From NCBI GenBank assembly GCA_944472135.2, contig OX235264.1:118883809-118947808 (forward strand): a stretch of DNA of 64,000 bases, written 5' to 3'. The notes under the pieces were generated by a model. The model was not told where the DNA came from. It ran no database searches and saw nothing but the letters and a program-made list of their open reading frames with translations. Below are positions 55,995-64,000 of the stretch, piece after piece. Source of the stretch: Trichobilharzia regenti. Taxonomy: Eukaryota > Platyhelminthes > Trematoda > Strigeidida > Schistosomatidae. Numbering within the stretch: position 1 is the first letter of the stretch; each line of letters starts with the position of its first letter. Both the position numbers and the translations under genes were made by a program.

Positions 55995-56226
55995 TTTTCA
56001 ACAGTACGCACCTTTGTCTCCATCAGAGATAAAACCTAGACCTTCAGATCATGCGTGAGGACGGTATAAGACGCTAATCCTCAGAAGTTAGAATTTAAGA
56101 CCCGTTGAATCCCATCTCAATAGGTTCGCCTGGTAACATGATGGTCGTGGATTCGATCTCTGGTAAGGTAGTGGGTGCCTACTACTAAAGAGTCCGAAAA
56201 TAGGACAAAACAGCTATCTAGTTCTC
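55995..56226 (+). repeat. Sm-alpha-like palindromic repeat
   Basis: The two halves are inverted copies (AGTACGCACCTTTG against GTGGGTGCCTACTA). The right half has AAAGAGTCCGAAAATAGGAC and AAAACAGCTATCTAG, a hammerhead layout with stem II GTCC/GGAC kept but core boxes mutated. Confidence 0.55.
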
Positions 56227-56776
56227 TCTGGTTTACAGTTGTCATCTAAATGATCTCAACCCTTGATCTGATTTGTTAGTTGTTTTTTTGTTCTCAGTAG
56301 TGATTTTAATTTCAGCGAAATGTCCAAATTTATATATCTTTTTACGGTAATCTACGAAAGACTGTCTGTCTGCCTGCCTGTTGTCGACATAGAACTTTAC
56401 ACAAATGTGCGGAAGTTCAACTCGCCACACTCCCTCCATGTAGCACACGAAGAGAGAGAAGAAAGTACAAGAAAAGCATAATAGAGACAGTAAACAGAGG
56501 TGTGAGACAAAGGAGGAGTAATATCGAAGAACAACATAGTTTCATTGGAAGTCATAAGTCACAATGAGTGGATGCATCTGCACTGGCCAGCCACTGAGAA
56601 CGATTTTGAGCCATGTCACCAATTGTTTCCAACCATAGATTTTTACTGTCCCGAGGACCCCAACCAGTCAGGAAGTCTACACTTTCCTACGTGGATGGCT
56701 TAAACTAACTGTTGTAGGTTTCATTGACTGATGAAGCCATGTTTTGGTTTGACCACCGCTAGATAGCTCTTTTCCA

Positions 56777-56960
56777 TATGTATTATTGATATAAAACTTG
56801 GGCACTGTGGTAGAGTATAACTCCATTATAGATAAGATTTTATTTTGATAAATCACACAGTGTTGTACAGTTATATGAACTGATGACGTTTCGAGCACAA
56901 ACTATTGCTCATAATCATATCAAGTTGATATCATATCAACTTGATATGATTATGAGCAAT
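56777..56960 (-). mobile_element. Penelope-like terminal piece inserted in RTE-1
   Basis: The uninterrupted RTE-1 sequence is at 43280-43310. The duplication is AGCTCTTTTCCA (56765-56776) and AGCTTTTTCCA (56961-56971). The piece carries a hammerhead-like motif and ends in a perfect hairpin with 29-bp arms (56902-56930 and 56934-56962, loop of 3). Confidence 0.75.
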
Positions 56961-56962
56961 AG
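56870..56962 (-). ncRNA. Hammerhead-like motif and terminal hairpin
   Basis: In the minus sense: GATTATGAGC, a loop, GCTCGAAAC and GTCATCAGTT. Stem II is GAGC/GCTC, where the other two Penelope-like copies have GAAC/GTTC, so both sides changed together. Confidence 0.45.
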
Positions 56963-57234
56963 CTTTTTCCAGCCTGATCCTATATCCTCTAGCATTGCTC
57001 GTCGAGGAAGGCGATGACTTGGCATACATAACACATGTTCTAACCATCTTACTCAGTCGATGTAATTTCACAGCCTCGTCGATTGATTTCCCCTCCCGCC
57101 TACCTAGCACTCGACGCCTAACCTCAAAATTGCTCAGCTTAATATACCACTTCACACGGGAGATAGGACGCAGGCACCTATAATCAAAGACAGCTAATCT
57201 TTTCGTGTCTTCCACTCTAAATCTACGAAAGACT

Positions 57235-57684
57235 ACAGGCATACGATGTAGAGTTACATTGCAATACGGTTTAGATCATCATATTTCAGCACTGTCCAAC
57301 CCAAATCGGTAGTAGTAGATGGGACTGCTGTTAAAGTCGTTTTTAGGCGCATTCTCAGCAGGTTAGAGAGTTAGCGGAAACAGCTGGAAGGTGTACTTTA
57401 GTTTTCAGAGATTCCTTCCCTGATTTCGGTTTATCGTGAAGTCAGTTCTGAAAGCACAAAGATTTTTAAATAACCTCACCAAAAGTTGTAGTCAGAACAG
57501 TAGGTAACGTGAATAAAAGGAATGTGATATGATTAATAAAGACAAGAAGAAAATATGGGTGTATTTACATTACGGCAATCGATTTTTAGTTATAAAGTAC
57601 CCAAAGTTTTTAAATGTAGATTCTGGGTATTCTCTAACCTTTAGCTATTCTGCCAATATTTCTGTTTGCATTTAGTCATTATTA
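57235..57684. other. Intron sequence without recognised repeats
   Basis: Nothing recognised. Confidence 0.3.
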
Positions 57685-58520
57685 TTATTTCCCTTAATTC
57701 TTAGAGAAACATAGGGCTTCAGCCAAACGTCTCCATTGCGTTTGGTTCTCTGCTAGAGTTTTCAGCTGGCTGCAAGTTTGTCCACATGCTTTCATCTCCT
57801 CTTCACATGACCTCCTCCAAGTCACTGACGACCAACTTGTCTCTTCCCATTCGGGTTCCACTCGAGGGCTTGTCTAGTGATATCACGTGATGGTTTCTTT
57901 AGAGTTTGGCCAATCCACCTCCATTTCTTCCTGCCTATTTGTTGCACAATCGGTGACTGGTTTGGTTCACGCCCAGAGTTCCCTGTTGCTGATCTTTTCT
58001 GGCCGGCCCTCTGATCTTGAGTACTATTGAGAGGAGACAGCTGTTGATGAAGGTCTGTAGTTTGTTCGAAGTGGTCTTCATGACCCGCCAAGTCTCTGGT
58101 CCGTATAGTAGGTAGCACTGACTTCACATTAGAGTTGGAAATCCGGATCTTATTTTTCATGTTGAGTAGTGTTGTTGACCTCCACACAAACTCGGGAGTA
58201 ATGAAAGCTTGTCTTGCTTTTCCGATTCTAGCTTTGATATCTTTGTCAGTTCCGTCGGCTTCTAGTTGAAACGATGCTTCCCAGGTAGGTAAAGGAGGTT
58301 GTTTCTTTCAGGTTCCTCTCATTTATGCTGGCTGATTATTGTCTGTTGTTGTTGTTGCTGTTTCCGTTGGCCAGGAATCTTCATCACCTGTGTTTTCTCT
58401 ACGTTCACCTGAAGTCCTATTTTCTCTGGATGCTTTTTCTGCCAACTTGTTGCTTTTCACTTGTGGCGCAGCCACTTGAGAGCCCTCTTCCTCGTTGGAC
58501 CAGTTTGCATTTAGGCGAAT
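57685..58520 (-). mobile_element. RTE-2 copy e
   Basis: The minus strand has KNKIRISNSNVKSVLPTIRT, SPIVQQIGRKKWRWIGQTLK and a tail TATGTTTCTCTAAGAATTAA. Frames are broken. Confidence 0.65.
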
Positions 58521-58559
58521 AGCTTATGTTCTCTCATATTAGTCTTATTTATATCTTGA

Positions 58560-60280
58560 TTTCAGAGTCTTGTGAACACCCTGAGCAACAGTCTTCGAGT
58601 GTTTGACATGCGATTCACTCGTGTCACTCGAATATGAGATGGTGTTACAGGACTTGACTATCCTGACTCACTCCTAGCTTAAGGATAGGGAGGAGTGAAG
58701 TAGTACAGTGTATTGATCACCACTTCACTTATTTAGGAAATTGCACCAGTCAGCCTCAGCAGATTAATCGGTGACGAAATCTCAGAACGAATACAAGAGG
58801 CTCGTTTGGCACTTGCCGCCAACGTACGCCATCTATGGCTTGGTAGACGTGATATCCAGTTGGTTGTATGATGACCAAAAGACAGGTGTACTGTTCAGCA
58901 GTTCTATCAGTCCACCTTTATGGTTGGCTCTGTGTGAGACATGGCCACTGAAAGTCTAGCTAGCTGTCTTTGATCATCGGTGTCTGTGTTCTATCTCCCG
59001 TGTTACTTAGTTGGCATAATAAGGTGAGTAATATTGAGGTTAGGCATCAGTCGAGTGGAAGGTAAGGAGAGAAAATCACTCGACAAGGTTGTGGGGTTAT
59101 ATCGATTGAGGCGATGGTTAGGCAATGGGTCACACATGGTAGCCTAGGTACCGCCTGCCTTCCTCGACAACGGCCAATGTTAGCCTTAATATATGTGTAA
59201 AACTTGGGCACTGTGGTAGTAAGTAATTCCATATTATTTGTTTGTTAGATATATCCATCAGAGTGTGTGAAATAGTATTATTTACTGGAGGACGAGGTTT
59301 CGAACACAATTTATTTATTGTTCATAATCATATCAATAATAATCACACAACTTCTTAACTTGAGTTTTATAGTTTTCTTTGTTCTCTCCTGTTTGTCGTC
59401 GTTGGGGTAGTAGAATTTTCCAGATGTATGGGACAGGTGTTGAATGCAGTTACACACAACCATACAATAGGATGGGATAAGATGACAGTTTTAAAATTAA
59501 GTGTAACATTATAGGGGAGGGAGAGATTGATAACGGAAGCTTCGTTTATCGAATTAACTGCAAACACGTGTAATAGGAATGATTTAACACCTGTCCACCC
59601 GAATATCTGGAAAATTCTACTCCCCCCCCCACGATGACAAATACGAGGGAACAAAGAAAACTATAAAACTCAAGTTTCAAAGTCGTGTGATTATAATTGG
59701 CGATATGATTATGAACAGTAATAAATTGTGTTCGAAACCTTGTCATCCAGTAAACACTAATACTGTTTCAATGACTGTGTGACACATCTACTAAACAAAC
59801 TAATATGGGCCAATGTTATTCGTTGAGATAGGATGGATCAGGTTGGAGACGTGGTATTGATGATCAAACCAAAAACACGGCCTCATCAATCAATTAAATC
59901 CATAACAGTTAGTTAAAGCCAGCCAGTCAGTCAGCTAGCCACTTGGGAAAGTGTAGACTGACTTGCTGGGGTCCTTGGGATGGTAAGAACCAATGACGGC
60001 TGGAGACATTTGGTAGGTGATATGGTTCAAAATCGTCGTTGTGAATGGCTGACGCAGATGCATTCACTCTTTTCAATTTATAATATCTAATAAAAATATA
60101 CTGTTCTTCCATATTGCTAATCTTTTTGCCTGATATTTCTGTTTATTATCTCTCTCTCTCTTTTGAACCTCTCTTTAATCTCGTCTACTGCTTTTTGTGG
60201 TACATTGAGAAAGAGTGGCAACTGGAACTGGTGTACATCTGTGCGAATTTCTGTGTTCAAAACAGTCAGTCACGTGTTCA
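58560..60280 (+). mobile_element. RTE-1 copy interrupted by a Penelope-like element
   Basis: Degenerate plus-strand RTE-1 coding sequence (58560-59182) continues at 59819-60280 into the 3' UTR and an AAAACAGTCAGTCA tail. Confidence 0.65.
59183..59807 (+). mobile_element. Penelope-like element remnant with inverted flanks and 11-bp target duplication
   Basis: GGCCAATGTTA at 59172-59182 and 59808-59818 delimits 625 bp. The right end (59697-59807) and the left end (59193-59345) are inverted copies, as often seen in Penelope-like insertions. The middle matches 50505-50700. No reverse transcriptase remains. The hammerhead-like motif is at 59700-59752 with stem II GAAC/GTTC. Confidence 0.75.
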
Positions 60281-60899
60281 TTTGACTGTTCGTCGCCGTA
60301 TATTATGGGCACCAAGGGATGCACCACACAAAATCTCATAGATTTTGCGAGAGCTTGAATACTGTTGGTTTCTCAGACCGAAACAAGTGGTTTTCTTTTT
60401 AGGGACACCTGCCTCTGGGGCTTTGACTTTAGATCTGATCCACAAGTTAGTGGAGCAGCATGAGAAGCTGAGTTCCCATGGTTTCCAGTGGAAAAAAACG
60501 TATTCATACGCCATTCTTTTCTCTCGGATTCTACAGTCTATCTGCACTATAGATTTACGAACAAGTTTTTTTTCACCTTCTTTGCTTGTTCGTGCCAGAC
60601 GTTTGCATTCGCCTTCTCACTATTTTGAGGGGCACTCTTACTGCATGAAGATGGTGAATAGGGTGGGGGGAAGACGGGAATCTCCCCATAGTTGGCCAAA
60701 TCTGACTGTTTATAGGTGGGGGGTGGGCATGGAGGTTTTTGTATCCATCACCTGTCTTACTTGTCCTATTCAAGAATTTTACCGTTAAACCCAACACACT
60801 ACTTACCTCATGGTTACGTCACACACAGGCGACTCCATCATGTAGAAATGCATAACACACATCTATGTATGTGTTTTGTAAACAACCGCCTATAAAGTA
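60281..60899 (+). other. Unrecognised stretch with a 147-codon frame
   Basis: The frame at 60345-60788 is the longest in this part of the intron on the plus strand, but the opposite strand is also open (60278-60547) and neither product shows a motif I know. It could be an unclassified repeat. I do not call it a gene. Confidence 0.3.
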
Positions 60900-60904
60900 T
60901 TATA

Positions 60905-61035
60905 ATATCAGGAACTGCGGCTTATTGACTTTGCCGTTGGACTGTCGAACATAGGTTCATGGGTTCGAAACTCCCTCCCTATCTATTTAGGTTTTTGCAG
61001 CCAAGTATTATCACTCTCCAGCCGCACAGGACTGC
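60905..61035 (+). repeat. Short tRNA-like repeat (unclassified)
   Basis: GGTTCATGGGTTCGAAACTC resembles a B box, and TTTTTGCAGCCAAGTATTAT matches the end of the repeat at 34350-34480. Confidence 0.35.
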
Positions 61036-61369
61036 AGGTGGTTGTCAAGTAACGCTTCGCTTCTAGCGCTTCTCCAGCATAAGATCGTGAAGGTCATACT
61101 GAGTTGTAAACTGTCTAAAATTTTGTATAAATTAAATTATAGTACTTAATAAAGGATGTGAATGGTGTTCAACAAGTACGCACAACATATACATTGGGTT
61201 ATGTCTGATCTTACTATCTTCGTTGCTGGAAAAGTGTTCAAACTCATAACTCACCCACTAGTCGAAATTGAGAGCGAAATCTATCGATTCGATTCCATAG
61301 AATCTACTTACTTCAGTTTCCAAAAAATTGGTTTGTAAGGATTCCATTTGTTTCAGGTTAGACCACTGA
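61036..61369. other. Intron sequence without recognised repeats
   Basis: Nothing recognised. Confidence 0.3.
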
Positions 61370-61645
61370 TTGATATCAGTTAGAGAACCATTGAAAACCA
61401 ACAAGAAGTACTAGATAGCTGTTTCGTCCTTGTTCAGGACTCATCGATAGTACGCACCCAATGGGTTTTTAAACCCGGGAGCTTCTGATTATAAGGCGAG
61501 TTCGTATGCCATTCAGTCACTGGGACCCGGTGTCCTGCGTTCAAAACCCAGTAGGTGCGTACTGATAATGAGTCCCAAACGAGGACCAAACAACTGTCCA
61601 GTACTCCTCGATGGTTTATCAATGGTTCTCTAACTGATATTAGTC
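61370..61645. repeat. Sm-alpha-like palindrome with degenerate hammerhead
   Basis: The halves are inverted copies (GATATCAGTTAGAGAACCATTG near 61375 against its complement near 61625). The right half contains CTGATAATGAGTCCCAAACG and GGACCAAACAACTGTCC: stem II GTCC/GGAC is kept, the CUGAUGAG box has extra bases and GAAA is changed. Confidence 0.6.
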
Positions 61646-61764
61646 CGTAGTGTATAACCTGAAACTTAATTCTGTTTTAATTTCATCTTGTAATCTCTCC
61701 TCAAATGATCATTTTTTGTGACAGATTAAAAAGTGTTTTCCTCAAGATTGTTTCTGTCACGAAT

Positions 61765-61870
61765 CGACACACACACACACACTAGTTGGAGAATCTTTGG
61801 TAACCAGGGAGTACTAGGCATCTATTTCTTCGTAGTTCTGAACTCGTCAGCACTAGTTACCCACTAACTT
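61765..61870 (-). repeat. Sm-alpha-like fragment with near-canonical hammerhead boxes
   Basis: In the minus sense: ACTAGTGCTGACGAGTTC, a loop, GAAGAAATAG and GCCTAGT. The boxes CUGACGAG and GAAAU are both present; stem II is only 3 bp (TTC/GAA) and ACTAG/CTAGT can form an outer stem. Confidence 0.45.
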
Positions 61871-62172
61871 CATCAAGGATTGGTGTTTATAATTCAGTGA
61901 TCATATATTTACTGCTGTGAGTGGTCGAAGGGTTATATGGTTAACCTGTTTACTGAAAGTCTCAGCTTTGATCTATAGTAGGTGGGTGGTCTTGAGTACC
62001 CACTGCTGCTGAATATTTAGTCCTAAAGTAGAATGAATGTTTCTGCAGGAGATATCAATTAGTAATGAAAATTGTATTTAAGTACTTTTGAGTTTTTTTT
62101 TTAATTTAATTTTATTTAATAACTATTTTTTAATCCTGTATCTTATTGTCAGAGTATTATTTCTTCTTTCAG

Positions 62173-62268
62173 ATTTGAATCAAGCATTTCTCGATTATGC
62201 TGAATCATTGAATGACTTTTCCGCGTATGCTCACGAATCCACGTGTATATCACAGACAACAGAAAATG
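62173..62268 (+). CDS. GRAF/oligophrenin-like BAR-RhoGAP, exon 2
   Basis: A pyrimidine-rich TTTCTTCTTTCAG precedes the exon. With the last base of exon 1 it reads NLNQAFLDYAESLNDFSAYA, matching the family pattern NLxxAxxxFADSLNEF of the BAR domain. It ends before GTATAG at 62269, again leaving one base of a codon. Confidence 0.85.
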
Positions 62269-62315
62269 GTATAGATTGTCTACTTTTCTTAAATATCTTC
62301 TTGTAATCCTTCTAG
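62269..62315 (+). other. Intron 2, 47 nt
   Basis: GTATAG donor, TAATCCTTCTAG acceptor. Removing it is required to keep the BAR-like frame; reading through gives a stop after LLFLNIFL. Confidence 0.8.
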
Positions 62316-62413
62316 AACTTTGTGAAACCGATGATGATAGAACAATTAAAAATGCACTATCTGTCTATGCAACCATCATTAAGAATGTTGAAGAAGCTAG
62401 ACGGACAATGATT
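62316..62413 (+). CDS. GRAF/oligophrenin-like BAR-RhoGAP, exon 3
   Basis: The spliced frame reads ELCETDDDRTIKNALSVYAT then IIKNVEEARRTMI, matching the family pattern AETDDE...SLQEFATVLRNLEDERIRMI. It ends in phase 0 before GTAAGTAAT. The next exon is not in the window. Confidence 0.85.
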
Positions 62414-62607
62414 GTAAGTAATAGTCGTATTTGTTTTGATTGTTTTGACTGTTGTATGCCAGCAACTGTTGTTTTTTTTAAGAAAAATTGTTTCTGGAAC
62501 TGAGAGATTTAGAAGAACTGTGAAGAAATTCTTTTTCCACATCACTGGTGTTTTCTTCAACGTTTTGTACTTTTAATTTTAATGGTTTACATAGGAAGTT
62601 TTATTTC

Positions 62608-62648
<41 letters not shown>

Positions 62649-62674
62649 TTACAATTTTAACTGATATAGGATTC

Positions 62675-63410
62675 GGCGGGTGTACTGCTCATCAGTCCGC
62701 TCCATCCTCCTTTATGGCTGGCTGTGAGACCTGGCCATTGAGAGTGGAAGACATGAAAAAGCTGGTTAGCTGTCTTTGATCATAGGTGCCTGCGTTCTAT
62801 CTTCCGTGTGACGTGGTGGTATAATAAGCTGAGCAATATTGAGGTTAGGCGTTGGGTGCTAGGTAGGCGGGAGGGGAAATCAGTCGACGAGGCTGTGAAA
62901 TTACATCGACTGAGTAAGATGGTTAGAACATGTGTTACGTATGCCTAGCCATCAATTACCTTCCTCGATGAGCAATGTTAGCGGAAATAGGATCAGGCTG
63001 GAAAAGAGCTAGCTAGCGGTGGTCAAACCAAAACATGGCTTCATCAGTCAATGAAACCTACAACAGTTAGTTTAAGCCATCCACGTAGGAAAGTGTAGAC
63101 TTCCTGACTGGTTGGGGTCCTCGGGACAGTAAAAATCAATGGTTGGAAACAATTGGTGACATGGCTCAAAATCGTTCTCAGTGGCTGGCCAGTGCAGATG
63201 CATCCACTCCTTGTGACTTATGACTTCCAATGAAACTGTTTTGTTCTTCGTTATTACTATTCCTTTGTCTCACACCTCTGTTTACTGTCTCTATTATGCT
63301 TTTCTTGTACTTTCTTCTCTTGCTTTGTGTGTTACATGGAGGGAGTGTGGCAACTTGAACTTCTGCACATTTGTGTAAAGTTCTATGTCGAAAACAGACA
63401 AACAGACAGA
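62675..63410 (+). mobile_element. RTE-1 copy with target duplication
   Basis: TATAGGATTC (62665-62674) and TATGGGATTC (63411-63420) flank a 736-bp 3' end running from RVYCSSVR-like coding sequence to the GACAAACAGACAGA tail. It is interrupted by several indels. Confidence 0.8.
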
Positions 63411-63604
63411 TATGGGATTCCAATGGTGCAAAATGAGGGGGTAATCAAATAGTAACATTGCAATAATTCATGAAGTAATTGATTGTTAGTTTAAGCCAGT
63501 TAAAAGGGTGTAGACTGTTTGGCTTGTCGGAGTCTTCGAAGCCCTAAGAACCAATGGCCTAAGACTATCATGCATTTACTTCTTTGCCTGGTGCTAAGTA
63601 ATAT

Positions 63605-63780
63605 AAGTATGAAACTTGGGTACTGTGGTAGAGTATAACTCCATTATGAATAAGATTTTATCTACTTAATTAACGTCACATCAGTTCATATTACTGTATA
63701 ACACTACACTGTGTGATTAATCAAAATCAAATCTTAATCCATAATGGTGCTCAGTGAATTTTATCTATCAAGTTTACACT
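63605..63780 (-). mobile_element. Penelope-like terminal fragment with inverted repeat
   Basis: GAAACTTGGGTACTGTGGTAGAGT matches 56786-56810. CCATTATGAATAAGATTT and AAATCTTAATCCATAATGG form an imperfect inverted repeat, like the inverted flanks of 59183-59807. Confidence 0.55.
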
Positions 63781-64000
63781 GTGGCTATCATGATATGTGA
63801 CTTGCTATCACGATACACTCTGAGTCTTTTTTTATTTTGATATGAAATGGACAGAAGGCCAGTAAATCAGTGAGGAGTCTCTTTTTGGCGGCGGTGAATT
63901 CATTTTTCATAGCTGTACAATCGCATATATATATGGTTGTTTTGTATGTGTGTGTACATTAAAATTGTCAAACTAAAAATTGTGACTGGCCCTATTCAGG

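Larger units (their letters stand above)
56364..57219 (-). mobile_element. RTE-1 copy with 15-bp target duplication
   Basis: AATCTACGAAAGACT at 56349-56363 and 57220-57234 flanks this minus-strand 3' end. It is itself interrupted by a Penelope-like piece at 56777-56960. Confidence 0.9.
27757..62172 (+). other. Intron 1 of the BAR-RhoGAP gene, 34.4 kb
   Basis: The donor is A|GTAAGC and the acceptor is TTCTTTCAG at 62172. The split codon (A + AT = Asn) gives AMENLNQAF, which fits the family. The intron is packed with RTE, Penelope-like and SINE copies in both orientations. Confidence 0.8.
62414..64000 (+). other. Intron 3, incomplete
   Basis: A strong donor GTAAGTAAT opens this intron. It contains a (TA)n run (about 62610-62646), an RTE-1 copy, an RTE-1 scrap at about 63480-63590 and a Penelope-like piece. 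The last 220 bp hold nothing recognised. Confidence 0.7.

Noticed and set aside
60278..60788. 147-codon plus-strand and 89-codon minus-strand frames
   Set aside because: Both strands are open, no motif is recognisable, and the stretch directly follows an RTE-1 tail; more likely an unclassified repeat.
61765..61870. An active hammerhead ribozyme
   Set aside because: Both core boxes are present but stem II is only 3 bp; reported as hammerhead-like, without claiming activity.
62610..62646. (TA)n run as a functional element
   Set aside because: Simple (TA)n runs occur several times here and show no associated signal.
1..64000. CRISPR arrays, bacterial operons or phage genes
   Set aside because: No regularly spaced short repeats and no prokaryotic gene organisation; split host gene and retroelements show a eukaryotic nuclear sequence.

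Overview
The window reads as nuclear DNA of a schistosome-type blood fluke (Trematoda). The grounds are AT-rich sequence, a very dense mix of CR1-like, RTE-like, Penelope-like and BEL/Pao retroelements, short repeats that resemble the schistosome Sm-alpha family with hammerhead-like cores, tRNA-derived SINEs, and a host gene with one enormous and one 47-nt intron. No database search was possible, so family names come from motif recognition.

Positions 1-26950 form an upstream block made almost wholly of nested elements. A CR1-like copy (here CR1-B: 8609-10105 continuing at 1-163, minus strand) is split by about 8.4 kb of other CR1 insertions, including a nearly full-length 6.2-kb copy (CR1-A, 2404-8608). 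Next to it lies CR1-C (10106-13839), whose single 837-codon frame joins the start of ORF1 directly to the reverse transcriptase and lacks the endonuclease. Then comes a gag-only BEL/Pao element (13840-20890) carrying, in opposite orientation, a younger gag-only copy of its own family (14848-18811; LTRs differ at 8 of 358 sites; 5-bp target duplication). A third CR1 lineage (CR1-E, about 20891-24330, also missing most of its endonuclease) is broken by two 3'-UTR copies of a fourth (CR1-D). A CR1-D-like reverse transcriptase fragment ends the block.

Positions 27600-62413 hold the only confident host gene: the first three coding exons of a GRAF/oligophrenin-type BAR-RhoGAP protein on the plus strand (27600-27756, 62173-62268, 62316-62413). 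The phases agree, and the 117 predicted residues follow the N-terminus of the BAR domain. Intron 1 is 34.4 kb, intron 2 is 47 nt, and intron 3 runs off the window.

Intron 1 has a different repeat population from the upstream block. It holds many 5'-truncated RTE copies of two groups (RTE-1 with YADD reverse transcriptase and a GACA-type tail; RTE-2 with a WRWIGQTL C-terminus), Penelope-like fragments with inverted flanks, two SINE types, Sm-alpha-like palindromes and a 590-bp fold-back repeat. CR1 is nearly absent. Several insertions could be delimited by their target-site duplications. A small single-exon frame with a C-terminal membrane segment (46785-47048) is a possible nested gene. Stretches where nothing was recognised are listed as such.
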